64,000 bases of DNA from Methyloversatilis sp. Its GTDB lineage: Bacteria > Pseudomonadota > Gammaproteobacteria > Burkholderiales > Rhodocyclaceae. Where the stretch lies: contig NZ_JAUYNV010000016.1 of the NCBI RefSeq assembly GCF_030698125.1, positions 94,818-158,817 of the forward strand. Reading direction: 5' to 3'. This document shows, in pieces, positions 15,623 through 23,434 of this stretch. The notes beneath the pieces are model-generated. The model did no database searches and was not told where the DNA came from. It saw only the letters and a list, made by a program, of their open reading frames with translations. Position numbers and translations under genes: made by a program. The number at the start of each line of letters is the position of its first letter. The first letter of the stretch is position 1.

Positions 15623-15697
15623 TCAGCGGTTGGCGATGTACATCGTGATTTCAAAGCCAAAACGCAGGTCGGTCGCCTTCGGGGTTTGCCAGTTCAT
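15623..15697 (-). CDS. pqqA: PqqA, PQQ precursor peptide (stand-alone)
   Basis: A 24-residue peptide with the PqqA layout: MNWQTP, then TDLRFGFEITMYIANR. The conserved Glu and Tyr (E16, Y20; spacing E-x3-Y) are the atoms of the future PQQ, cross-linked by the radical-SAM enzyme PqqE. AAGGAG lies 6 nt before the ATG, and a strong terminator follows, so it is a separate transcription unit. pqqB, C, D and E are not in this window; flanking genes are a divergent MBL/SulP operon and matB. The cofactor would serve periplasmic quinoprotein dehydrogenases such as methanol dehydrogenase (inference). Confidence 0.92.
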   Translation of the reverse strand: MNWQTPKATDLRFGFEITMYIANR

Positions 15698-15889
15698 GTC
15701 AGTCTCCTTGGTGGGTGCTGCGTACTGCATCGACGTCTGCCGTGCATGGATTGAATGATGGACGCCGCCACATCGGCACACCTGATGATGCGCACGAAAG
15801 AAGGCCCATGATTTTCATGATCGCGGCCGATTGACGCTGCCACCGGCCGGCCGCCATACTCCGCGCGCAAAATAACGGACAACCCGAAC

Positions 15890-17425
15890 ATGACGCAGGA
15901 AAACCTGTTCTGCGCACTGCGCGCAGCCTTCCCGGACGATGTCGATGCAATCGCCATCGAAACCGCCGACACGCCCGATCCGCTGTACTACACCTGGCGC
16001 GATCTCGAACGCGGTACGGCCATGCTGGCCAACCTGATCGATTCGCTCGCGCTGCCGCCGGAAAGCCGCATCGCGGTGCAGACGGAGAAGAGCGTCGAGG
16101 CGCTGATGCTCTACCTCGCCGTGCTGCGCGCGGGCCACATCTACCTTCCGCTGAACACCGCCTACCAGGCGGGCGAGGTCGAGTACTTCATCGGCAACGC
16201 CGAACCGGCCGTGGTCGTGTGCACCGACAAGAACGTCAGATGGGTGAGCGATCTCGCCGCGCGTCTGGGTACGCCGTATGTATTCACGCTGGAAGACGAC
16301 CGCAGCGGCAGCCTGCTCGAGGCGGCCGCGCCGCACAGCGACCGCCACACCCCGGCGCTGCGCGCCGCCGACGATCTGGCTGCGATCCTGTACACCAGCG
16401 GCACGACCGGCCGCAGCAAGGGCGCCATGCTGACGCACGGCAACCTGCTGTCGAATGCGCAGGTGCTGAAGGAGGTGTGGGGCTGGCAGCCGGGCGACGT
16501 GCTGCTGCACGCGCTGCCGATCTTCCATGTGCATGGACTGTTCGTCGCCTCGCATGGCGCGCTGCTCAATGGCAGCCGCATGATCTGGTTCAGCCGGTTC
16601 GATCCGCGTGCGGTGGCGGCGCGCCTGTCCGGAGCCACGGTATTCATGGGCGTGCCGACGCTGTACGTGCGTCTGCTGGCCGAACCCGGCTTCACGAAGC
16701 AGACCTGCCGCAGCATGCGGCTGTTCATCAGCGGTTCGGCGCCGCTGCTCATCGACACCTTCCGCGACTTCCGGCAGCGCACCGGCCACACGATACTGGA
16801 GCGCTACGGCATGAGCGAAACCGCGATGCTCACGTCCAACCCTTACCGGCCGGAAGACCAGCGCCGCGGCGGCACGGTCGGGCCGGCGCTGCCGGGTGTG
16901 AGCCTGCGGGTGCGCGACGACCGCGGGCAATCGCTGCCGGCGGGCGACATCGGCGGCATCGAGGTGCGCGGACCGAACGTGTTCAAGGGTTACTGGCGCA
17001 TGCCGGAAAAGACCGCATCAGAATTCACCGCCGACGGCTGGTTCATGACCGGCGACGTCGGCCATCTGAGTGTGGACGGCTACGTGACCATCGTCGGCCG
17101 CAGCAAGGACCTGATCATCAGCGGCGGCTACAACGTGTATCCGGCCGAGATCGAAAGCGTCATCAACGACATGCCGGGCGTGGCGGAATCGGCGGTGGTC
17201 GGCGTGCCGCACGCCGACTTCGGCGAGGCGGTGGTCGCCATCGTCGTCGCGAAACCGGGTACGGCGCTCGACGCCTCCGCGATGACGGCACGGCTGAAGG
17301 CGCAGATCGCCAACTTCAAGGTACCGAAACGGCTGTTCGTCGTAGCCGAACTGCCGCGCAACACGATGGGCAAGGTGCAGAAGAACCTTTTGCGCGACGC
17401 GCACCGTGCGCTGTTCGCGACATGA
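15890..17425 (+). CDS. matB: Malonyl-CoA synthetase-like acyl-AMP ligase
   Basis: A 511-residue ANL-superfamily ligase: the P-loop LYTSGTTGRSKGAMLTHGNL at about 165-185, LPIFHVHGLF, YGMSETAMLTSNPY, GWFMTGDVG, and the C-terminal lysine segment PRNTMGKVQKNLLR. The combination of LPIFHVHGLFVA and ERYGMSETAM is typical of malonyl-CoA synthetase (MatB), which activates malonate with ATP and CoA. No malonate decarboxylase or matC is adjacent. It is translationally coupled to a small CWC protein by ATGA. Another short-chain acid is possible. Confidence 0.82.
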   Translation: MTQENLFCALRAAFPDDVDAIAIETADTPDPLYYTWRDLERGTAMLANLIDSLALPPESRIAVQTEKSVEALMLYLAVLRAGHIYLPLNTAYQAGEVEYFIGNAEPAVVVCTDKNVRWVSDLAARLGTPYVFTLEDDRSGSLLEAAAPHSDRHTPALRAADDLAAILYTSGTTGRSKGAMLTHGNLLSNAQVLKEVWGWQPGDVLLHALPIFHVHGLFVASHGALLNGSRMIWFSRFDPRAVAARLSGATVFMGVPTLYVRLLAEPGFTKQTCRSMRLFISGSAPLLIDTFRDFRQRTGHTILERYGMSETAMLTSNPYRPEDQRRGGTVGPALPGVSLRVRDDRGQSLPAGDIGGIEVRGPNVFKGYWRMPEKTASEFTADGWFMTGDVGHLSVDGYVTIVGRSKDLIISGGYNVYPAEIESVINDMPGVAESAVVGVPHADFGEAVVAIVVAKPGTALDASAMTARLKAQIANFKVPKRLFVVAELPRNTMGKVQKNLLRDAHRALFAT

Positions 17426-17631
17426 CTGAAGCCGCCGTGGGCGAACCCGACCGCTGCCCGCGCTGCGCGGGCCATTTCACCTGTGGCGCGGCCGGGCCGG
17501 CGCCCTGCGACTGCTTCACGCTGAAGATCGACCCCGAGGTGCTGGCCGCGCTGCGCGAACGCTACGTGGGTTGCCTGTGCCTTGCCTGCCTGCACGAACT
17601 CGCCGTTCCGCCGGTCTCGGGGCCGGCTTGA
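17422..17631 (+). CDS. Cysteine-rich CWC-family protein
   Basis: A 69-residue protein with seven Cys: CPRCAGHFTC, PCDCF and GCLCLACLHEL. This matches the CWC family of small probable zinc-binding proteins of unknown function. The ATG overlaps the matB stop. It ends 9 bp from the convergent lptA. Confidence 0.8.
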   Translation: MTEAAVGEPDRCPRCAGHFTCGAAGPAPCDCFTLKIDPEVLAALRERYVGCLCLACLHELAVPPVSGPA

Positions 17632-17640
17632 CGCGCAGCG

Positions 17641-18261
17641 TCAGGGCTTGGGTGCAGGCTCCGGGGCCGTGGCGGGTGTGGCGGCCGGAGCGGTCGCCGG
17701 CGCGCTACCCGCCGGCGCGCTCTTGGGCTGGATGATGGCGCGCACGCGCTTCGACTGGTCGCCACCCGACGGCACCGCCTTCGCGTCGCTCGAATTGGTG
17801 ACCGTATAGTTTTCGCTGATCGAGTTGTATTCGATGTACTGGCCGCGCACCTCGTCACCGCCGCTTTTCACGTGGGCGCGCACGTAGAAGCGGGTGATTT
17901 CGGTCCTGGCGTCGTGCTCGATGCGCTCCGCCTCCCCTTCCATCCACAGGTCCTGACCGTCGCGCTTCTGCCGGAAGCGCGCCAGACCGTTTTCGCCGCC
18001 GGTGGCCACGCCCTTCTGGTAGCCGGTGGCATCCTGCGTCACCACGACCTTGTTGGCCTTGATGGTCAGCGTGCCTTGCGTGAACACCACATTGCCTTCG
18101 AAGTTGTGGGTTTTCGTACGGTCGTCCACCGTCACCTTGTCGGCTTCGAGATTGACCGGCTTGTCGCGGTCGGCGCGTTCAGCCTGGGCGGTGGTCGGCA
18201 GGCCGGCTGCCAGCAGCAGGGCCAGGGTGGTCAATGCGGCAGTGATCTGACGCGAAATCAT
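17641..18261 (-). CDS. lptA: LptA, periplasmic LPS-transport bridge protein
   Basis: A 206-residue protein with a signal peptide (cleaved after TTAQA) and an OstA/LptA jelly-roll: DKPVNLEADKVTVDDRTKTHNFEGNVVFTQGTLTIKANKVVV. LptA polymerises between LptC in the inner membrane and LptD in the outer membrane. The Ala/Pro-rich C-terminal tail (about 30 residues) is not part of the fold. Its start overlaps lptC by 4 bp. No lptB or rpoN follows; instead the locus meets convergent matB genes. Confidence 0.92.
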   Translation of the reverse strand: MISRQITAALTTLALLLAAGLPTTAQAERADRDKPVNLEADKVTVDDRTKTHNFEGNVVFTQGTLTIKANKVVVTQDATGYQKGVATGGENGLARFRQKRDGQDLWMEGEAERIEHDARTEITRFYVRAHVKSGGDEVRGQYIEYNSISENYTVTNSSDAKAVPSGGDQSKRVRAIIQPKSAPAGSAPATAPAATPATAPEPAPKP

Positions 18262-18833
18262 GGGCGGCGGGCTCTTTCTATGGTGGCTTTGACGCGCGAT
18301 TCGAGTACGTATTGTTCCTTGATGCGGTCAGCGACCATGCCAACGCCGGTCGCCACCGACTTGCCCTGCGTCATGCGCACCGGCTGATCGGTGCGCGCGA
18401 TTTCCTCTTCCGGATACACATACAGCAGCGTGGTCGCCAGCGTCATTTCGGCGCGGCCCGGACTGGCTTCGCGCAGCACCCGCACATTGTCGCGCAGGAT
18501 GGCTTCCTTGCCATCCTTGGTCAGCAGTGCGCGTTCGGAGCTGATGTGGGTCGGTGCCAGCTTGCCTTCATAGCGCAGCGTCGGGTGGTCGAGTTCGGCC
18601 GAGTCGTCGTCCGGGAAGTGGCGCATCTGCCGGGCGGTCAGGGTGTGCTGTATCGCGCCGGTTTCGTCGTAGCGGTACAGCGTGAAGTTGTCGATGATCA
18701 CGTCCGGGTCGTGACGCAGGCTGCCGCTCGACGGCTTGTCGTCGATGCGCGTCGTGCGCTCGAGCCAGATCGTCATGCCGGCGAGTCCGATCAGGATGAG
18801 CAGCGGCAGCGCCTGCTGGATGCGCCGGTTCAA
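18258..18833 (-). CDS. lptC: LptC, inner-membrane LPS-transport protein
   Basis: A 191-residue protein: one N-terminal helix (ALPLLILIGLAGMTIWL) and a periplasmic LptC jelly-roll (DVIIDNFTLYRYDETGAIQHTLTARQMRHFPDDDSAEL). The start is TTG 18833, which overlaps the kdsC stop in TTGA; longer frames would cover kdsC. It passes LPS from LptBFG to LptA. Confidence 0.9.
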   Translation of the reverse strand: MNRRIQQALPLLILIGLAGMTIWLERTTRIDDKPSSGSLRHDPDVIIDNFTLYRYDETGAIQHTLTARQMRHFPDDDSAELDHPTLRYEGKLAPTHISSERALLTKDGKEAILRDNVRVLREASPGRAEMTLATTLLYVYPEEEIARTDQPVRMTQGKSVATGVGMVADRIKEQYVLESRVKATIERARRP

Positions 18834-19360
18834 CGCAGGCAGTCCTGCAGCAGCGCGTCGAGCGCGCCGCGTGCGTCGAGCAGGTATTCGCACACCTCGC
18901 GCACCGCGCCGCGGCCGCCGTCGGCCTCGGCGATCCAGCGCGCATGCTGGAGCACGAAGAAGTGGGCATTGGCCGGCGCCGCTGAAAAACCGCAGGCGCG
19001 CATCACCGGCAGGTCGACGATGTCGTCGCCCATGTAGCCGCAATGCTCCAGCGGAATGTCACGTTCGGCCGCCAGTTCGCGCATCGCGTCGCGCTTGTTC
19101 TCGACGCCGAGCAGCGCGGTGGTGATGCCGAGATTGGCTGCGCGGTGACGCACCGCCGCCGACGAGCGGCCGGAAATGATGACGATTTCGACGCCGGCGC
19201 CGGCCAGCATCTTCAGTCCGTGTCCGTCCAGCGTGTTGAAGCCCTTCATCAGGTCGCCGTCCGGGCCGAACCAGATCGTGCCGTCGGTCATCACGCCGTC
19301 GACGTCGAATCCCATCAGGCGGACCTTGCCCGCCACCTCGCGTACTGCGTTGCCGTCCAT
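18830..19360 (-). CDS. kdsC: KdsC, Kdo-8-phosphate phosphatase
   Basis: A 176-residue HAD hydrolase. Motif I is GFDVDGVMTDG (nucleophile Asp near 19), motif II ISGR, and the distal motif GDDIVDLPVM. It removes phosphate from Kdo-8-P for the LPS inner core. It lies between kdsD (2-bp gap) and lptC (4-bp overlap) in one operon. Confidence 0.93.
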   Translation of the reverse strand: MDGNAVREVAGKVRLMGFDVDGVMTDGTIWFGPDGDLMKGFNTLDGHGLKMLAGAGVEIVIISGRSSAAVRHRAANLGITTALLGVENKRDAMRELAAERDIPLEHCGYMGDDIVDLPVMRACGFSAAPANAHFFVLQHARWIAEADGGRGAVREVCEYLLDARGALDALLQDCLR

Positions 19361-19362
19361 GT

Positions 19363-20352
19363 TCAGATCACCTTGGCCAGCATCAGGTCGTGCATGCTCA
19401 GCGCGCCGGCCAGTGCGCCGTGTTCATCGGTCACCAGCAACTGGTTGACCCGGTTGCGTTCCATCACCTCGGCCGCTTCGGCGGCCAGCTTCGCCTCGCT
19501 GATCGAGCGCGGCTGACGGCTCATCACGTCGGCCACCGGTACGGTGCGCACGTCGCCCAGGCGGTCGATCGCGCGCCGCAGGTCGCCGTCGGTGAACACC
19601 CCGGCCACGCCGCCGGCTTCGTCCAGCACCACGGTCATGCCCATGCCGCCGCGTGTCACCTGCAGCAGCGCTTCGGTCACCGTGCTGTCAACACCCACCG
19701 TCGGCACGTCGGCGCGCGCGCGCATCACGTCGCGCACATGGGTCAGCAGGCGCCGGCCGAGCGCGCCGCCCGGGTGGCTGCGTGCGAAGTCGTCTTCGCG
19801 GAAGCCGCGGGCGTCGAGCAGCGCAACCGCCAGTGCGTCACCGAGCGCCAGCGCGCAGGTGGTGCTGGCAGTCGGGGCAAGATTCAGCGGGCAGGCTTCC
19901 GTCGCAACGCCGGCGTCCAGATGCACGTCGGCCAGCCGGGCCAGCGTCGAATCCGGCTTGCCGGTCATCGCGATCGTGCGGCCACCCTGCCGGCGCACCA
20001 GCGGTACCACCGCCAGCAGCTCGGCTGTTTCGCCGGAATTGGACAGCGCGATCAGCACATCGTCACGATGGATCATGCCCAGATCGCCGTGCAGCGCCTC
20101 GGCGGCATGGACGAAGTAGGCCGGCGTGCCGGTGCTGGCCATCGTCGCGGCGATCTTGCGCGCGATGTGGCCGGATTTGCCCAGACCGCTGACGATGACG
20201 CGGCCGGTGCTGTCGAGCACCAGCCGGACCGCGGCGGCGAAGTCTTCGCCCAGGCGATCGGACAGCGCGTCGATCGCGCGCGCTTCGATGTCGAGTACGC
20301 GACGGGCTGCGGCGACGATGTCTTCGGTGACCGGCGGGGAACTGTGTGTCAT
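19363..20352 (-). CDS. kdsD: KdsD, arabinose-5-phosphate isomerase
   Basis: A 329-residue protein starting at ATG 20352: an N-terminal SIS sugar-isomerase domain (VSGLGKSGHIARKIAATMASTGTPAYFVHAAEALHGDLGM, SNSGETAE) and two C-terminal CBS domains (DVMRARADVPTV, DVMSRQPRSI). It converts ribulose-5-P to arabinose-5-P for Kdo synthesis. The open frame continues to 20616, but that part has no homology-like features and overlaps the divergent promoter region. It is the first gene of kdsD-kdsC-lptC-lptA. Confidence 0.93.
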   Translation of the reverse strand: MTHSSPPVTEDIVAAARRVLDIEARAIDALSDRLGEDFAAAVRLVLDSTGRVIVSGLGKSGHIARKIAATMASTGTPAYFVHAAEALHGDLGMIHRDDVLIALSNSGETAELLAVVPLVRRQGGRTIAMTGKPDSTLARLADVHLDAGVATEACPLNLAPTASTTCALALGDALAVALLDARGFREDDFARSHPGGALGRRLLTHVRDVMRARADVPTVGVDSTVTEALLQVTRGGMGMTVVLDEAGGVAGVFTDGDLRRAIDRLGDVRTVPVADVMSRQPRSISEAKLAAEAAEVMERNRVNQLLVTDEHGALAGALSMHDLMLAKVI

Positions 20353-20504
20353 GGGTCTGGCGGGGGAAGGCACGGTTGATCCGGCAGTTGCCCGCAGCGC
20401 GAGCATTCGGGTGGATCGGTTATGATCGACGCGGATTATAACAACCTGCCCACGGCAGGCGGCCGGCCATCCGCTCATGGCCCTGCCGCCCCTTCTTGCC
20501 CACC

Positions 20505-22475
20505 ATGTCCGCACTCGAGCTGGTCCTGCTGTTGCTCGCCGCTTCGGTGCTGGTGGTCGGCCTTTTCCGCAGCATCGGACTGCCGCCCATACTCGGTTAC
20601 CTGCTGGTCGGTGCACTGGCCGGCCCGCACGCGCTGGCGTTCATTCCCGATACCGACGAGGCGCGCCAGTTCGCCGAATACGGCATCGTATTCCTGATGT
20701 TTTCCATCGGCCTCGAATTCTCGCTGCCCAAGCTGTTTTCGATGAAGCGCGTGGTGTTCGGCCTGGGCGGCATGCAGGTGGCGCTGTCGGTGGCGGGCGT
20801 CATCACGTTCGCCTGGCTGTTCGGGCTGAGCCTCAAGGGCGCGATCGCTGTCGGCGCGGCCATTGCCATGTCGTCCACCGCGGTGCTGATCAAGCTGCTG
20901 GTCGAGCGGATGGAGCTCGATTCGGCGCACGGCCGGCAGGTGATCGGCGTGCTGCTGTTCCAGGATCTGGCCGTCGTGCCCTTCCTGGTGGTGATTCCGG
21001 TGCTTTCGCTCGGCGCCGAGGAAAGTATGGAAGCGCTGGCGCTGGCCGGCGTGAAGGCGGCCGTGGCGCTCACCCTCATCCTGTATCTGGGCCCGCGCCT
21101 GATGCAGCGCTGGTTCTTCGTCGTGGCGCAGCGCAAGTCGCCCGAGCTGTTCATGCTCAACGTGCTGCTGGTGACGCTGGGCATGGCGTTCGCGACCGAG
21201 CACGCCGGGCTGTCGCTGGCGCTCGGTGCCTTCCTGGCCGGCATGCTGATCTCGGAAACGCAGTACCGGTATCAGGTGGAAGAAGACATCAAGCCGTTCC
21301 GCGACGTGCTGCTCGGCCTGTTCTTCGTCACCATCGGCATGAAGCTCAATCTGGCGCTGGTGTTGTCCGAGCTGTTCTTCGTGCTGGTGACGGTGCTGTT
21401 CATCCTGATCGGCAAGTTCGTGGTCGCCGCGGCGGCGTCGCGATTCTTCGGCTCGTCGCCCGGCACGGCGCTGCGCGTCGGTCTGTGGCTGTGCGCCGGC
21501 GGCGAATTCGGCTTCGTGCTGATGGCGCTGGCCGATTCGGCCAACCTGCTGCCCGACCGCATCCTGCAGATCGTGCTCGCCTCGCTGCTGCTGAGCTTGC
21601 TGACCGCACCCATCCTCGCCCACTACGCCGACCGCATCGTGCTGCGGCTGGTGCCGTCGGAATGGCTGATGCGCTCGATGCAGCTCACGTCGATCGCCGC
21701 CCAGTCGCTGGCCACCGACGGTCACGCCATCGTCTGCGGCTACGGCCGCAACGGGCAGTACCTCGGGCGTTTCCTGGAAAACGAGGGCATTTCGTTCATC
21801 GCGCTCGACCTCGATCCGGAGCGGGTGCGCGAGGCGGCAGCGGCCGGAGAAACGGTGGTGTTCGGCGACGCCGGCAAGCGTGAAACGCTGATCGCGGCCG
21901 GGCTGACGCGGGCATCCATCGTCGTCATCACGTTTGTCGACACCGAGGCGGCGCTGCGCGTGATTCACCTGGTCAATGAGCTGCATGCCGAAGTGCCGGT
22001 GGTCGTGCGCACCTTCGACGAGCGCGACTACGACAAGCTGTCGTCCGCGGGCGCCACCGAAGTGGTGCCGGAATCGCTCGAATCGTCACTGATGCTGGCC
22101 ACCCACGCGCTGGTGCTGCTGGGCATTCCGCTGCACCGCGTGCTCAAGCGCATCCGCCAGTTCCGCGGCGACCGCTACCACCTGTTGCGCGGGCTGTACC
22201 GTGGTGCCGAACATCTGGCGGAAGAGGCGGCGACCGATCAGCAGCACACACGTTTGCATTCGGTGCCGCTGGCGCCCGGCGCATGGGCCATCGGACACCG
22301 CATCGACGAATTCCACTTCAACGACATCCGCGTCGAGGTGAGTGCGATCCGCCGGCGCGGCATCCGGGCGCTGGAGCCGAGTTCCGACCTGGCGTTTGAA
22401 AGCGGCGATGTGGTGGTGCTGCTGGGCGCGCCGGCCGAACTGGCTCAGGCCGAATCGCGCCTGCTCAAGGGCTGA
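20505..22475 (+). CDS. CPA2 cation/proton antiporter (KefB/KefC/YbaL type)
   Basis: A 656-residue protein: about 12 membrane helices (residues 1-380, with GLEFSLPKLF, AMSSTAVLIK and FLAGMLISET), then a TrkA-N Rossmann domain (VCGYGRNGQYLGRFLENEG) and a TrkA-C domain (VEVSAIRRRGIRALEPSSD). It probably expels K+ in exchange for H+ under redox control by NAD(H) or glutathione. ATG 20505 is preferred to TTG 20496. It is divergent from kdsD with a gap of about 150 bp. Confidence 0.88.
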   Translation: MSALELVLLLLAASVLVVGLFRSIGLPPILGYLLVGALAGPHALAFIPDTDEARQFAEYGIVFLMFSIGLEFSLPKLFSMKRVVFGLGGMQVALSVAGVITFAWLFGLSLKGAIAVGAAIAMSSTAVLIKLLVERMELDSAHGRQVIGVLLFQDLAVVPFLVVIPVLSLGAEESMEALALAGVKAAVALTLILYLGPRLMQRWFFVVAQRKSPELFMLNVLLVTLGMAFATEHAGLSLALGAFLAGMLISETQYRYQVEEDIKPFRDVLLGLFFVTIGMKLNLALVLSELFFVLVTVLFILIGKFVVAAAASRFFGSSPGTALRVGLWLCAGGEFGFVLMALADSANLLPDRILQIVLASLLLSLLTAPILAHYADRIVLRLVPSEWLMRSMQLTSIAAQSLATDGHAIVCGYGRNGQYLGRFLENEGISFIALDLDPERVREAAAAGETVVFGDAGKRETLIAAGLTRASIVVITFVDTEAALRVIHLVNELHAEVPVVVRTFDERDYDKLSSAGATEVVPESLESSLMLATHALVLLGIPLHRVLKRIRQFRGDRYHLLRGLYRGAEHLAEEAATDQQHTRLHSVPLAPGAWAIGHRIDEFHFNDIRVEVSAIRRRGIRALEPSSDLAFESGDVVVLLGAPAELAQAESRLLKG

Positions 22476-22499
22476 GCGGCCATTCCTGCGAATCCGACG

Positions 22500-23192
22500 T
22501 CAGAACGCCACGCACACCGTGTAGCGATCAGCCGCGGTTTCGGCCGCGGCGTCGATGTTGGAGGCGGTCGATGTGGCCGACGGCGTGCCATTGACGTCGA
22601 TCATTGCGCGCACGTTGCCGGTGTTGGTGACGCCGTCGTCCATGGTCGAATCGACCTGACGCGCGAGGCGGGCGGTGATGCCGGACGAACAGATGAAGAA
22701 GGCGCCGGTCATCGGCCGCGAATCCGGACCGCTGCCGGTGGCCGGCGTGATCGGCGAGGTGCTGGTGATGCCGATGGTGCCGTTGTCGGCGTTGCGCGGC
22801 AGGTAGGCCGGGTCGCTTTCGACGGTCGGGCCGGTCAGCAGGTTGGCCAGTCGCAGGTGCTGCCACACCAGACGCGACTCGTCGGTCGCGGTGGTCGAGT
22901 TCCAGTTGCCGCCGATGCGGCCGTTGCCCTGGGTTTCCGGCGTGCCCGGCGTGGTCGCCAGCGTGCCCGCGACGTGCTGCACCACGGCCGGATCATCGCC
23001 CGGCATGAAGCGGAAGCGGTCCTGGTAGGCGTACACGGCGGTCGACATCGTGCGGAAGTCATTCACCAGACTTTTCGCCTTGGCGCTGTTGATCAGTTCC
23101 TGCCCCTTGAGCACGCCGCCCAGCAGCAGACCGATAATGACGAGCACGATGGCGATTTCGACCAGCGTGAACCCTTGTTGATTGGCTTTCAT
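22500..23192 (-). CDS. Type IV pilin-like protein (prepilin)
   Basis: A 230-residue protein with a class III signal peptide: MKANQQG/FTLVEIAIVLVIIGLLLGGVLKGQELI, cleavable after Gly-7 by a prepilin peptidase with Glu-5 in the mature protein. The rest is a variable globular domain with two Cys (ICSSG and VCVAF). No other pilus genes are nearby, so it is an orphan minor or major pseudopilin; its assembly system is elsewhere. Confidence 0.85.
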   Translation of the reverse strand: MKANQQGFTLVEIAIVLVIIGLLLGGVLKGQELINSAKAKSLVNDFRTMSTAVYAYQDRFRFMPGDDPAVVQHVAGTLATTPGTPETQGNGRIGGNWNSTTATDESRLVWQHLRLANLLTGPTVESDPAYLPRNADNGTIGITSTSPITPATGSGPDSRPMTGAFFICSSGITARLARQVDSTMDDGVTNTGNVRAMIDVNGTPSATSTASNIDAAAETAADRYTVCVAF

Positions 23193-23434
23193 GTGAATCC
23201 TCCGTATGCGTCCCGACGATGCAGATTCCGTGCCCGAACGGACGATACCGGGAGTGTTTCCTTGATTCCGCTGATTTGGAAACGTTTTTTTTCATTGGCG
23301 AAGGTGAACGACCGTTCACAACCCGGCTGTTCCGGTGTGAAAGGCACGCAACATGACCGGATCCGGACAGTCCTGTCACGATCCGGTCACCTTTCGCGGG
23401 GGTGCGCCACGACCGATGAAAGCAGGGCGACACC

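Noticed and set aside
20353..20616. N-terminal extension of kdsD to 20616
   Set aside because: The extra 88 residues are Arg/Gly-rich, unlike any isomerase, and lie in the divergent promoter region; ATG 20352 gives the family's usual length.
20475..21986. 503-codon minus frame opposite the Kef-type antiporter
   Set aside because: Low-complexity Gln/His/Arg/Glu composition and complete overlap with a well-defined antiporter gene.
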